Positions 11,701-21,836 of a DNA stretch of 64,000 nt are shown piece after piece. The notes below the pieces were generated by a model that saw nothing but the letters and a program-made list of their open reading frames with translations, was not told the DNA's origin and ran no database searches. The stretch is taken from assembly GCA_016703425.1 (NCBI GenBank), contig JADJCA010000001.1:558001-622000 (forward strand), written 5' to 3'. A program made the translations under genes and the position numbers. The DNA is from Myxococcales bacterium. GTDB lineage: Bacteria; Myxococcota_A; Polyangia; Polyangiales; Polyangiaceae. Positions within the stretch are counted from its first letter, which is position 1. Every line of letters begins with the position of its first letter.

Positions 11701-13547
11701 GCTCGGCGCCGTCGGGATCACCGGATTTGTGGAGCAGGCGAGCGCAGAGGAGCGTGAGCCCGAGGCGCACGTCGTCGCGCGCTTCGAGGCGCGCGAGCCG
11801 GTCGAGCGCCACGGCACGATCGGCGAGCGCCAGCCCCGCGCGCTCCGGCGTCGGGAGGAAGGCGAGCAGCAACGACGCGATCCACGCCCCCGCGTTGTCG
11901 GCCGCGTCGCCCGCGTCGCCGGCGAGCGCCACCAGCAACTTCGCGGCCGTTGCGACGTCGCTCGCGAGCAGGCGCCCGCGCACCATCTCGAGGCGACGCT
12001 GAACGCGCCCCTCGGCGTCCTCACCGAGGGCGAGAAGCTTCTCCGTCTCCTCCTCGTACCAGCTCGCCGACCCCGAGGCCGCAGCGAGCGACCGCGCAAA
12101 CTCGTGCACGAGGCGCGGCGCCGCGCCGCGCGACAGCGCCTCGGTGAGGACGACCTTGGCGCGACGTTCGTCGCGGGCTTCCGTGGCCCAGACGAGCGCC
12201 GCGAAGAGGAGCGACCGTTGCGCGCCTTCCGGCGTCGGCAACTCGCGCGCGAGGCCCTCGAGCTGCTTCGCAAAGCCAGTCGGTTCGCCGGCCGTCGCGT
12301 GGAGGTCGATGGCAAGGCCGCGAGCCGGGACGGAGCCCGGGTCGGCCAGCACCGCTTGAGCCAGCGCCTCTTGCGCCGCGGCGCCATCGCCGAGGCTCGC
12401 TGCGTGTTCAGCGATGCGCAGCGCCAGCGCCGCGCGAACGCCGGGCTCGTCTTCGTCCGCGAGCCGACCTTGGGCGAGCCTTGGCGGCGAGCGCCGTGTC
12501 GCCGACCTCCTCGGCGAGGCGCGTTCGCGCGTTCGCGAGCGCGGCCCGCGCGAGGTGGTCCTTGCCGAGCTGAGGATGCGCGAGCGTTTCGTCGAGCAGC
12601 TTCGCGGCGCGAGCCACGTCGCCTGCTTCACGAGCTCGGTCAGCGCCCTTGAGGGCGCGATGCGCCAAGAAGGCCGCCGTCCGCGCAAAACGCGGAACAC
12701 CTGCGTCGTCGCCGGCAGCCGGATCGTCGAGCGCTCCGGCAACGAGGCGCGCTTGCTCCTCGATGGCCGCGGCGACGAACAGCATCGCCTTGTCCCGGTC
12801 CTCGCCTTCGCACTTGTCGACGAGCAACCGCGCGACCTCTTCGGAGCGACGCGCAGCGACGTATCGAACGGTGCCGCCGAGGTCGCGCGACTCTTCGAGC
12901 ATCGCAAGGGCGCTGCCTAGGTTGCCTTCTTCGGCCTCGAGGCGCGCCGCATCAACGAGAAGCAGGGCCCGCCAAGGCGCGTCGCCGGGCGCGCGAGCGC
13001 GGGAGACGAGCGCGACAAGGCGCGCGGCTCGATCGCCGCCTTTGGCCGCAAAGATCTCGCGCAAGAGGCGCACCGTCGCGATCTCGCTCTCGCCCGCCGG
13101 CGCTTCGACGGCACGCGTGAGCGCCGCCGCCGCCTGCGCCACGTCACCCGACGCGTCGATGGCGTGGAGGGCCCGCATCACGAGGGCCCGCACGAGTTGG
13201 TCGCCCGTCTCGGCGCCATCGACGAGCGCATCGACGACGCGTCCTAGCTGTTTGAGCGAGCGCCGTCGCTCAAAGAGCCTCACGAGCGCTTCGGCGGCCT
13301 CACCACAGTGGGGCTCGGCATCGAGGACCGCCAAGTATTCGCGCACCGAGCCGCTCTCGTCTCGCAGCCGCTCTTCAACCTCGCCCAACTCGAGCAAGAG
13401 CCGAGCGCGGCGTGATTCGTCGGGCGCGCCGGCGACCTCGCTGCGAAGACGACTCGTCGCCGCGTTCACGGCGCGGGCGACCTCGGGCCTCACCGATTCC
13501 GGCGGCGAAGAGAGCGAGCTTCCGGGGCTCGAAAGGGAATCACTCAT
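8750..13547 (-). CDS. Giant TPR-repeat protein 2, interrupted by one frameshift
   Basis: About 1598 residues if one extra base is removed. The N-terminal part (ATG at 13547) reads well to about base 12475. There the sense continues in a second frame that runs to the stop at 8750: ...DTALAAK in the first frame joins ...QGRLADEDEPG in the second. The total span, 4798 bases, is 3 x 1599 + 1, as expected for a single-base insertion, most simply in the GGG run at 12472-12474. The product is Ala-rich and helical with TPR-like repeats and no signal peptide. Its last 230 or so residues match the C-terminal domain of the neighbour at 2131-8697. The role is unknown; a scaffold or assembly role is a guess. 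The break may be a sequencing error rather than a real mutation. Confidence 0.8.
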
Positions 13548-13701
13548 GGGCGTCCGGGCGCTGCGGGCGGTAAACCCGACAGTTCAGCCTGCGCGCATCC
13601 TACAGTGCCCGTCCTGCGAACGGATCGAGCTTTTGGTCCTCACCGAAGTTGGTCAGGGCGAGTCGCACCCTATGCGCCCATAGGCGCTAGCTGATCAGAC
13701 C

Positions 13702-13737
13702 GGCTCGTCGGAGGGCTCGTCAGAGGGCTCGTCAGAG
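13702..13737. repeat. Three tandem 12-bp units over the end of the PHA-type gene
   Basis: Three head-to-tail copies of GGCTCGTC[G/A]GAG lie at 13702-13713, 13714-13725 and 13726-13737. The last copy overlaps the stop codon of the gene ending at 13732. Copies two and three are identical. Confidence 0.8.
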
Positions 13738-14019
13738 GAGCGTCTTGAGCTTCTCGTTGACCTTCTCTTCGATGGTCCCCTTCATCACACGAAGCATGAG
13801 CGGCAGGTCGACCGCCACGTCGACGCTCGTGTCGCTGACCCGCACGAAGCCCTTGGTGCCCTTCGCCGCGCCGCTCGGGGCGTTGAATTCGATCTGATCG
13901 CCAACCCACTTCCACGCGAGGCCAAGCTTGGTCTCCATGCTCTTCGCGAGCTCCTCGGCCTTCTTCTTGGCGTCTTCCTTAGAGAGCGTGTGCGCGCGCG
14001 AAATTTCGATGGTGGCCAT
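13732..14019 (-). CDS. Polyhydroxyalkanoic acid system family protein (PHA_gran_rgn type)
   Basis: A 95-residue protein. It opens with a beta strand and a short Lys-rich helix (MATIEISRAHTLSKEDAKKK), then beta-rich segments, and ends with a helix (VNEKLKTLL). Length and pattern fit the small PHA-system/granule-region family; its biochemical role is not well defined. The ATG is preceded by GGAG eight bases upstream, a good ribosome site. It starts 12 bases after the parvulin gene, so the two are probably co-transcribed. No PHA synthase or other PHA gene is visible in this window, so a link to polyhydroxyalkanoate metabolism rests on family naming only. Confidence 0.75.
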   Translation of the reverse strand: MATIEISRAHTLSKEDAKKKAEELAKSMETKLGLAWKWVGDQIEFNAPSGAAKGTKGFVRVSDTSVDVAVDLPLMLRVMKGTIEEKVNEKLKTLL

Positions 14020-14031
14020 TTTTCTTCTCCG

Positions 14032-14610
14032 TCAGTCGATTCGTTTGACGATCCAATAGCCGCGCGGCGTATCGACGGGGTCGCTCACAGCGCCTGCCGG
14101 CATGGTGAAAAGCACGTATTCGGGCGCCGGCTCAAGGACGCCGCGCGGCACCCGACCGAGATCCTCGATCGACCCCGAGTCGCCGCGCACGACGGCCGCC
14201 TTGAAGTCGGTGCGCGCATCGGACGCTAGCTTCTGCGCCAGCTCGAGCGCCTGCGCCTTCGGTCGCGCGCTCGTCGGCGCGCCCTGGGCCCCCGCGTAGG
14301 CCACGAGCACGACACCAAAGCGCACCGACCGCGGCGCCTTCTCGGGCAGCGGAGGCACGGGAGTGCCATCAGGCAAGCGTGAACCGGGCACCCCCGACGG
14401 GGCGGCGACGGGAGCGCCGGCGTCGAACTCCGACGCGCTCGTCGTGGTGACCGCCGCGTCCGACAGCGCCGCGAGCGCCACCGCGGCGTCGGCCGACCCC
14501 AACCCATGCGGCTGCGCAGCCGGGATGGTCTTTGGTCCCGCCCGCCACAAGAAGAAGAGCGTCAGCGCGAGGACGCTCGCGCCGACCAGGATCGAGAAGC
14601 GGCGCTCCAT
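14032..14610 (-). CDS. Membrane-anchored parvulin-type peptidyl-prolyl isomerase
   Basis: A 192-residue protein with an N-terminal hydrophobic anchor (residues 6-23, ILVGASVLALTLFFLW), a low-complexity linker (about 25-90) and a C-terminal parvulin/rotamase domain (about 92-192). Family signatures include a VVLVAY opening strand, an Ala-rich helix (ALELAQKL), a DLGRVPRG segment and the closing YWIVKR strand. No lipobox is present, so it should be an inner-membrane protein with the isomerase domain in the periplasm, acting as a folding helper. It overlaps the atpC stop by one base (TGATG), which implies translational coupling with atpC; I see no functional reason for that pairing. The usual SurA/PrsA chaperone domains are missing. 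Confidence 0.78.
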   Translation of the reverse strand: MERRFSILVGASVLALTLFFLWRAGPKTIPAAQPHGLGSADAAVALAALSDAAVTTTSASEFDAGAPVAAPSGVPGSRLPDGTPVPPLPEKAPRSVRFGVVLVAYAGAQGAPTSARPKAQALELAQKLASDARTDFKAAVVRGDSGSIEDLGRVPRGVLEPAPEYVLFTMPAGAVSDPVDTPRGYWIVKRID

Positions 14611-15131
14611 CAGCTGCGCGGAGGCTCTGCCGGCACGTCGTCATCAGCCATGGGCTCGGGCGGGCCCCACTCTTCGAGGGGACGCATCGTCGCCGGCGGC
14701 GGGTCGCCGTAGAGTTCAAGCTGCGCCGCGAGCCAATTTTCCCGGCCAACAAGCGTCTTGGCTTCTTCCTTCGCTTGGCTCCCCGGTGACGCCTCAGCGG
14801 CGAGCTTGGCGAGCGAGGCTTGCACCTCCGAGAGCTCTTTTCGAACCACGACCGGGTCGACGCCCTCGCGCTCCACGTATTCGTCGGTGAGGATCACCAT
14901 TCGCAAGGGCCCGGCCTCGGCGAAGCCCGCGCCAATGGCGCAGCGCTTCTGGTCTTGGCCCACGCGGTAGGTCACGATGCCGGTGCGCAGCGCGGCGAGA
15001 ACCGGCAAGTGCCCGGGAAGGACCCCGAACTCGCCGTTGACGCTCGGCGCCGTGACCTCGTCGACGGCAGCCATGAGGGCCCGCCCCTTCGGCGTCACGA
15101 TCTCGAGTTCGACCCTCGTTGCGTCGGCCAT
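14610..15131 (-). CDS. atpC: F1Fo ATP synthase epsilon subunit
   Basis: Epsilon subunit of the F1 sector, part of the rotating stalk, which inhibits ATP hydrolysis. The N-terminal beta-sandwich is clear: VELEIVTPKGRAL, GEFGVLPGHLPVLAAL and a GAGFAEAGP-type strand. A helical hairpin follows (about 95-130). At 173 residues it is longer than the usual 130-140; the excess is a Pro/Glu-rich tail ending in PAEPPRS. It lies 102 bases downstream of atpD on the same strand, with a hairpin and a short tandem repeat between them. No other ATP synthase genes are in the window, so the atp genes are split in this genome. Confidence 0.93.
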   Translation of the reverse strand: MADATRVELEIVTPKGRALMAAVDEVTAPSVNGEFGVLPGHLPVLAALRTGIVTYRVGQDQKRCAIGAGFAEAGPLRMVILTDEYVEREGVDPVVVRKELSEVQASLAKLAAEASPGSQAKEEAKTLVGRENWLAAQLELYGDPPPATMRPLEEWGPPEPMADDDVPAEPPRS

Positions 15132-15142
15132 CGTCGTTCTCT

Positions 15143-15171
15143 TTCTTTCGTAGCTTCTTTCGTAGCTTCTT
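15143..15171. repeat. Tandem 12-bp repeat upstream of atpC
   Basis: Two perfect copies of TTCTTTCGTAGC lie at 15143-15154 and 15155-15166, followed by a partial third copy (TTCTT). On the transcribed minus strand this gives a purine-rich GAAGCTACGAAA repeat directly before the atpC start, where the ribosome would bind. Confidence 0.8.
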
Positions 15172-15191
15172 CGTCACGGGCGCGAGAAGGC

Positions 15192-15226
15192 GAGGCGCCG
15201 ATGCCCCGGGAGGGCGACGGCGCCTC
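15192..15226 (-). other. Hairpin in the atpD-atpC spacer
   Basis: A perfect 9-bp inverted repeat (GAGGCGCCG at 15192-15200, CGGCGCCTC at 15218-15226) with a 17-base loop lies just after the atpD stop. No T-run follows on the minus strand, so it is not a standard intrinsic terminator. It could be an mRNA-stability or partial attenuation element that sets the atpD:atpC ratio; this is inference. Confidence 0.45.
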
Positions 15227-15233
15227 GATCGGC

Positions 15234-16703
15234 TCAGGCCTTGGTGAGCTCAGCGGCCTTGGCTTCCATTTCCTCGATATCGCCAACGAGGAAGAAGGCT
15301 TGCTCCGGGTACTTCGCGTCGTCGTCGTAGTGCCCGTCGAGGATCTTCTTGAAGCCTTCGATGGTCTTCTTGACAGGAACGAGTCGTCCGCCCTTGCCGG
15401 TGAACTGCGCCGCGACGAAGAAGGGCTGCGAGAGGAATCGCTCGATCTTGCGGGCACGCGACACGATGGCGCGATCGTCTTCGCTGAGCTCGTCCATGCC
15501 GAGGATGGCGATGATGTCGAGCAGGTCCTTGTACTTCTGCAGCGTCTGTTGCACGCGACGCGCGACGGCGTAGTGCTCTTCGCCGAGGATGTGCGGGTCG
15601 AGCAGCGTCGAGGACGAGTCGAGCGGGTCGACGGCCGGGTAGATGCCCTTCTCGGCGATCTGACGAGAAAGAACCGTCGTTGCGTCGAGGTGGGCGAAGG
15701 TTGTCGCCGGCGCCGGGTCGGTCAAGTCGTCGGCGGGCACGTAGACGGCCTGGACGCTCGTGATGGACCCCTTGTTCGTCGAGGTGATGCGCTCTTGGAG
15801 CGCGCCCATCTCGGTGCCCAGCGTCGGCTGGTAACCGACGGCGCTCGGGATACGGCCGAGGAGAGCCGAGACCTCCGAGCCGGCCTGGGTGAAGCGGAAG
15901 ATGTTGTCGACGAACAGGAGCACGTCCTGGCCTTCTTCATCGCGGAAGTATTCGGCGACGGTGAGGGCCGAGAGGGCCACGCGAGCGCGGGCGCCCGGCG
16001 GCTCGTTCATCTGGCCGTAGATGAGGGCGGCCTTCGAAATGACCGGGTCGCCGCTCTCGAGCTTCGACTCCTTCATTTCGAGGTAGAGGTCGTTGCCCTC
16101 GCGGGTGCGCTCGCCGACGCCGGCGAAACATGAAACGCCGCCGTGGGCTTTCGCGACGTTGTTGATGAGCTCCATGATGAGGACGGTCTTGCCGACGCCG
16201 GCGCCGCCGAAGAGGCCGATCTTGCCGCCCTTGCGGTACGGGGCGATGAGGTCGATAACCTTGATGCCGGTCTCGAACATCTCGATCTTCGTGGACTGCT
16301 CCTGGAAGGTCGGCGGCGCGCGGTGAATCGGCGCGGTCTTCTTGGCGTGGACCGGACCGCCCTCGTCGACCGGCTCACCGATGACATTCAGGATGCGGCC
16401 GAGGCATTCGGGGCCCACGGGCATCGCGATGGGCGCGCCCGTGTCACGCACGTCCATACCGCGGACGAGACCGTCGGTCGTGTCCATGGCGATGGTTCGG
16501 ACCGTGTTTTCGCCGAGGTGCTGGGCCACTTCAAGCGTGAGGTTGTCCTTGGCGCCCGAGATGCCAGGGTTGGTCAGCTTCAGCGCGTTCAAGATCTTCG
16601 GCAGGTTGCCGCCCTCGAACTCAACGTCGACGACCGGTCCAATGACCTGAACGACCTTGCCCTTCGCCGTGCCCGACCCAGTCGCCACCGTGGATTGCGC
16701 CAT
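15234..16703 (-). CDS. atpD: F1Fo ATP synthase beta subunit
   Basis: Catalytic beta subunit of F1, which makes ATP from ADP and phosphate. The protein has 489 residues, a normal length. The N-terminal beta barrel (about 14-90) is followed by the nucleotide-binding domain with Walker A GGAGVGKT at residues 166-173 and downstream signatures GERTREGNDLY, DNIFRF and ALLGRIPSAVGYQPTL. The ATG at 16703 has an AAGGAG-type ribosome site a few bases upstream. It is transcribed divergently from dnaG across a 224-base gap and leads the long minus-strand run of genes. Confidence 0.98.
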   Translation of the reverse strand: MAQSTVATGSGTAKGKVVQVIGPVVDVEFEGGNLPKILNALKLTNPGISGAKDNLTLEVAQHLGENTVRTIAMDTTDGLVRGMDVRDTGAPIAMPVGPECLGRILNVIGEPVDEGGPVHAKKTAPIHRAPPTFQEQSTKIEMFETGIKVIDLIAPYRKGGKIGLFGGAGVGKTVLIMELINNVAKAHGGVSCFAGVGERTREGNDLYLEMKESKLESGDPVISKAALIYGQMNEPPGARARVALSALTVAEYFRDEEGQDVLLFVDNIFRFTQAGSEVSALLGRIPSAVGYQPTLGTEMGALQERITSTNKGSITSVQAVYVPADDLTDPAPATTFAHLDATTVLSRQIAEKGIYPAVDPLDSSSTLLDPHILGEEHYAVARRVQQTLQKYKDLLDIIAILGMDELSEDDRAIVSRARKIERFLSQPFFVAAQFTGKGGRLVPVKKTIEGFKKILDGHYDDDAKYPEQAFFLVGDIEEMEAKAAELTKA

Positions 16704-16753
16704 GGAATCCTTGCTCCTTCAGAGAACGTCCGTGCAACGGACCCTCGGCGCGG

Positions 16754-16782
16754 CGTCTATCATGGCCTGCACCTTCGTTCAA
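16754..16782 (-). promoter_or_regulatory. Candidate sigma-70-type promoter for atpD
   Basis: On the minus strand TTGAAC (16782-16777, four of six to the -35 consensus) is followed after exactly 17 bases by TAGACG (16759-16754), which is preceded by TG one base away (extended -10). Predicted start is near 16747, giving a leader of about 44 bases. The -10 match is weak (three of six), so this is a candidate only. Confidence 0.35.
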
Positions 16783-16927
16783 TGGGTTACGCGTGCCGTC
16801 GCAGGGACCTGCATAGGGGCGACCTTGCGGTGATGCGAGGTCGCCTGGGCGGGGAGCGGTTTTCGCGGGAAAACCAGAAATTCCCTTGCCGATCCCCTGA
16901 ACTTCTGTATCCCAGAGCGCCCCCCTC

Positions 16928-18961
16928 TTGATCTCTCCCCAGACCATCGAACTGGTTCGCGAACGCACGGACATCGTCGCGCTCGTCCAGGAGAGCGTTC
17001 CGACGCTCAAGCGACGGGGACGCTCTTTTTCCGGCCTTTGCCCCTTTCACAACGAGAAATCGCCAAGCTTCCACGTGAACCCGGAGCGGGGCTTCTTCCA
17101 CTGCTTTGGGTGCAAAGAGTCGGGCAGCGCCATCGACTTCGTCATGAAGCTCGAAGGCCTCACGTTTCCTGAAGCCGTTCGCGCGCTCGCCGAGCGGGCA
17201 GGGGTCGAGGTCGAAGAGGAGCGGAAGGGCGACCGCACGGAGGTTGACCGGCAAAAGCGCCTCAAAGACGACCTCTACGCCGTCAATCAGCTGGCCGCCG
17301 TCTACTTCGAGAAGATGCTCAGGGAGCATCCGGATCGGCGCTTTGCGCTGGATGAGCTTGCTCGCCGAGGTCTCAAGCCAAGCTGGGACGCGGCCGTTGG
17401 GGCCGAAGCGCCGCTCGTGGCCGACGAGACCAAGGCGACCTTTGGTCCCATCGACGACACGCTCCAGGCCTTCCGCATCGGCTACGCGCCCAGCGGCTGG
17501 GACGGCCTCGCCACGTTCCTGAAGCAGCAAGGCATCTCGCCCCTCGTCGGCGAGCAAACGGGGCTCCTCGTGCCGCGGAGCTCGGGCTCGGGTCACTACG
17601 ACCGCTTCCGCCACCGACTCATGTTCGCCGTGGTTGACCCGCAGGGCCGCGTCGTCGCCTTCAGCGGCCGGGCGCTCGCGCCCACGCCGCAAATGCTCGC
17701 CGACAAACCCGACGCGGAAAAGCCGGCAAAATACATCAATTCGCCCGAAAGCCCGGTCTACTCCAAGGGACACGCCCTCTTCGGTTTGTTCCAAGCGCGG
17801 CACGCCATCCGGAGCGCCGAGCAGGCCATCGTCGTCGAGGGAAACTTCGACGTGGTGTCGCTTCACGCGAAGGGGTTCACCAACGTCGTGGCGCCGCTTG
17901 GCACCGCGTTCACCGTCGACCAGGCCAAGTTGCTCTGTCGCTTTGCGCCCACATGTCTCGTGCTCTTCGACGGCGACGCGGCGGGGCGCAAGGCCATCCG
18001 GCACTCGCGAGGACCGCTCCGCGACGCCGGCGTTTCGGCCCGTGTGGCCATCCTGCCGGAAGGCGTCGATCCCGACGATCTCGTGCGAACGCGCGGACCA
18101 ACGGCGTTGACCGACGTGCTCGCGCGCGCCACCGGCCTCCTCGAGTTCCTCATCGAAGATGCCCTCGAGGCGGGCTTCGGGGAGGCGGACATGCGCGAGA
18201 AGGCCGCGCGCGTCGACGCGGTCAAGAAGCTCCTGTCCGAGGAGGACGACCCGCTGGTGCGGAGCCTCGCCAAGGCGCACGCCGACCGCCTCGCGGGCCG
18301 CATTGATCTCAAGGTCGCCGATTGGCGCGCGCGCCACGTGTCGGAGGAGCCTTTCCGCGCGCTCGAGCAGGCCATGAAGCTCGCCCTCGCAGAGGAGGCC
18401 AAGCACCGGCCCGGACCTCCGGCCGTGGGGCCGGCGAAGGCTCGCATCTCGCCGAAGCCGCCTGGCTCGGCGCAACGGGCCCAAATCATCGGAGCCTTGC
18501 TCGAGTACCCGCAGCTCCTCGGCGATCCGGACATGAAGCAAGCCCTCGAGATGCTCCAAGGCCTCTCGGTGCGGACTGCCGCGGCGCTGTCGCAGGCCAC
18601 GGCGGGCGGTCAGAAGCCGCTCGACGCAGCGGCCTTCGTCGCGGCGATCCCGCCTGAGGTCCAGGCCTTCGTCGTGAAGCGGCTGGCGGCGCCGGAGTTT
18701 GAGTCGCTCGAGGCGGCGAAGGGCGAGGCCCTCGGAAACGCCGAGAAGTTGCGCGGCATGCTCGTCGCGGAGGACGCTCGCGAGCTCACGCACGAGACGG
18801 CGCGTGCAGCGGGGGACTGGAACGCCGAGGTTCGCTTCGCACGCGAGGCCGCCGAACGCGTTCGAAGTGTGAAGGCTCCGGCCCGAACAGGCCCCCCTGT
18901 CGATGGCACAAGTCATGCCGAACGGCCCGATCCGCCGTCTTCAGAGGGGGAAGATTTGTGA
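16928..18961 (+). CDS. dnaG: DNA primase
   Basis: Makes RNA primers at the replication fork. The 677-residue protein starts at a TTG (16928); no better in-frame start keeps the N-terminal MISPQTIELVRERTDIV block, which is typical of DnaG. The CHC2 zinc finger is intact (C38, H41, C59, C62). The Toprim domain is recognisable from VVEGNFDVVSLHAKG and LFDGDAAGRKA. There appears to be an insertion at about residues 145-180 relative to the commonly known sequences. The C-terminal third is the helical DnaB-binding region. It precedes rpoD by 191 bases, as in the classic macromolecular-synthesis arrangement but without rpsU. Confidence 0.97.
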   Translation: MISPQTIELVRERTDIVALVQESVPTLKRRGRSFSGLCPFHNEKSPSFHVNPERGFFHCFGCKESGSAIDFVMKLEGLTFPEAVRALAERAGVEVEEERKGDRTEVDRQKRLKDDLYAVNQLAAVYFEKMLREHPDRRFALDELARRGLKPSWDAAVGAEAPLVADETKATFGPIDDTLQAFRIGYAPSGWDGLATFLKQQGISPLVGEQTGLLVPRSSGSGHYDRFRHRLMFAVVDPQGRVVAFSGRALAPTPQMLADKPDAEKPAKYINSPESPVYSKGHALFGLFQARHAIRSAEQAIVVEGNFDVVSLHAKGFTNVVAPLGTAFTVDQAKLLCRFAPTCLVLFDGDAAGRKAIRHSRGPLRDAGVSARVAILPEGVDPDDLVRTRGPTALTDVLARATGLLEFLIEDALEAGFGEADMREKAARVDAVKKLLSEEDDPLVRSLAKAHADRLAGRIDLKVADWRARHVSEEPFRALEQAMKLALAEEAKHRPGPPAVGPAKARISPKPPGSAQRAQIIGALLEYPQLLGDPDMKQALEMLQGLSVRTAAALSQATAGGQKPLDAAAFVAAIPPEVQAFVVKRLAAPEFESLEAAKGEALGNAEKLRGMLVAEDARELTHETARAAGDWNAEVRFAREAAERVRSVKAPARTGPPVDGTSHAERPDPPSSEGEDL

Positions 18962-19152
18962 AGGGGAAAAAGCTTTGGTTTTGGACTGGACCTGAAGCGA
19001 AAGCTGAGTATTAGGACGGGTCCCTTCATGGAAACGCCCACGCGCCGACTCCGCATTCGGCTTGGGTGACTCGGCCTGGTGGTTCAAGGGCACGGGAAAG
19101 CGCTCGCAGCGGCGAGCGACATTCGATTAGTTCGAGGGAGCAGAGGCGCACG

Positions 19153-20907
<1,755 letters not shown>

Positions 20908-20912
20908 GCTCG

Positions 20913-21251
20913 GTGACCGAGCCGGCAAGCGCGCCCGCTGAGAAGACGACGGTTCCCGAGAAGGGGAGCCGTCGTTGGCTCGTTCGCGTCGTGGAGACCT
21001 TTGCCGGGTCGGGCCTTGGATTCGTTGTCTGGACGTTGCTTGGGCCCGGCATCATCGGAGGCCTCTACGCGCCGCTCAGTCGCGACGCCTTCTCGTGTGA
21101 GGGTTCTGTTCGCAGCGCGCTCGAACGCTTCGTCTTCATGCAAGCGATTTGTGCCGTCGGTGGAGCGGCCCTCGTTGCGGCAACACTGTTCTTCGGCCGC
21201 CGCTGGTGGGCGCGTCGCGCGCAACGGAAGGCCGTGGCGCCAAGCGCGTAG
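20913..21251 (+). CDS. Small two-helix membrane protein, unknown function
   Basis: A 112-residue protein beginning at a GTG five bases after the rpoD stop. Two hydrophobic segments are visible: about residues 30-51 (FAGSGLGFVVWTLLGPGIIGG) and about 73-93 (FMQAICAVGGAALVAATLFFG). The tail is basic (RRWWARRAQRK), pointing to a cytoplasmic C-terminus. Its position implies co-transcription with rpoD, and the next gene begins directly after its stop codon. No family recognised. Confidence 0.6.
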   Translation: MTEPASAPAEKTTVPEKGSRRWLVRVVETFAGSGLGFVVWTLLGPGIIGGLYAPLSRDAFSCEGSVRSALERFVFMQAICAVGGAALVAATLFFGRRWWARRAQRKAVAPSA

Positions 21252-21836
21252 ATGAAGTTGCCGTCCCCGCGAGCGTCGCCCCCGATGGTCGCCGGACTGG
21301 CCATCGCGTTTTGCCTCGCCGGATGCGAGCGCGGCTGCGCGAAGGAGTGGCTCGCGGCGAGGGAATTAGGCCCCGCGACCGGGGGCGCGCTCCCCACGGC
21401 GGTGCCTTGCCCGGCGGAGATGTTTCGCTGCGTCGGCGGGAGCGTCTTCACCATGCGCCAACCCAAAGAGCGCTGCACCTCGCCGGAGGGCTGCCCATGC
21501 CAATGGAGCGAGGTGATCCGATGCGATGGCGGGTGCGTGGCGGAAGCCGTTGAGCTTGCCTTCGACGATTGGACGCGCGGCTCACAGCTCTGCGCCGTCC
21601 CGGTGCCGACCACATCAGTGCTCCCGACGCTGCCGCCGCCCGACTCTGGCGAACCGATCTGCGACGTGGAGCGCTTCCGCTGTGATCGCGGTGTCGTGTT
21701 CGAGTGCCAGCCGAGCCCCGTCGGAGCTGTTGCGCGCTCCGTCGCCGGATGCGTGAGGGGATGTGCGGAAGAAGGCGTTGTGGTCGCCGGAGAGGTGACC
21801 TTGGCGCAAGCTGTGATGTTGGTGTGCGGGCGCTGA
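21252..21836 (+). CDS. Cys-rich lipoprotein, unknown function
   Basis: A 194-residue protein whose ATG immediately follows the stop codon of the preceding gene, so translation is probably coupled. It has a signal peptide ending in the lipobox LAGC (lipidated C25). The mature part is Cys-rich in two similar halves, each with a CPAEMFRCVGGSVF-like or CDVERFRCDRGVVF segment followed by a CVAEAV- or CAEEGV-type segment, separated by a Pro/Thr linker. This suggests an internal duplication of a small disulfide-bonded module. No family recognised. Confidence 0.65.
   Translation: MKLPSPRASPPMVAGLAIAFCLAGCERGCAKEWLAARELGPATGGALPTAVPCPAEMFRCVGGSVFTMRQPKERCTSPEGCPCQWSEVIRCDGGCVAEAVELAFDDWTRGSQLCAVPVPTTSVLPTLPPPDSGEPICDVERFRCDRGVVFECQPSPVGAVARSVAGCVRGCAEEGVVVAGEVTLAQAVMLVCGR

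Noticed and set aside
12472..12474. Programmed ribosomal frameshift in the TPR gene
   Set aside because: No slippery heptamer or clear downstream stem seen, and three similar breaks elsewhere favour sequencing error.
16787..18916. 709-codon open frame antisense to dnaG
   Set aside because: Mirror of a high-G+C coding strand; the dnaG frame has full domain support and this one has none.
18981..19014. TTGGAC and TATTAG as an rpoD promoter
   Set aside because: The spacing is 22 bases, too long for a sigma-70 promoter.
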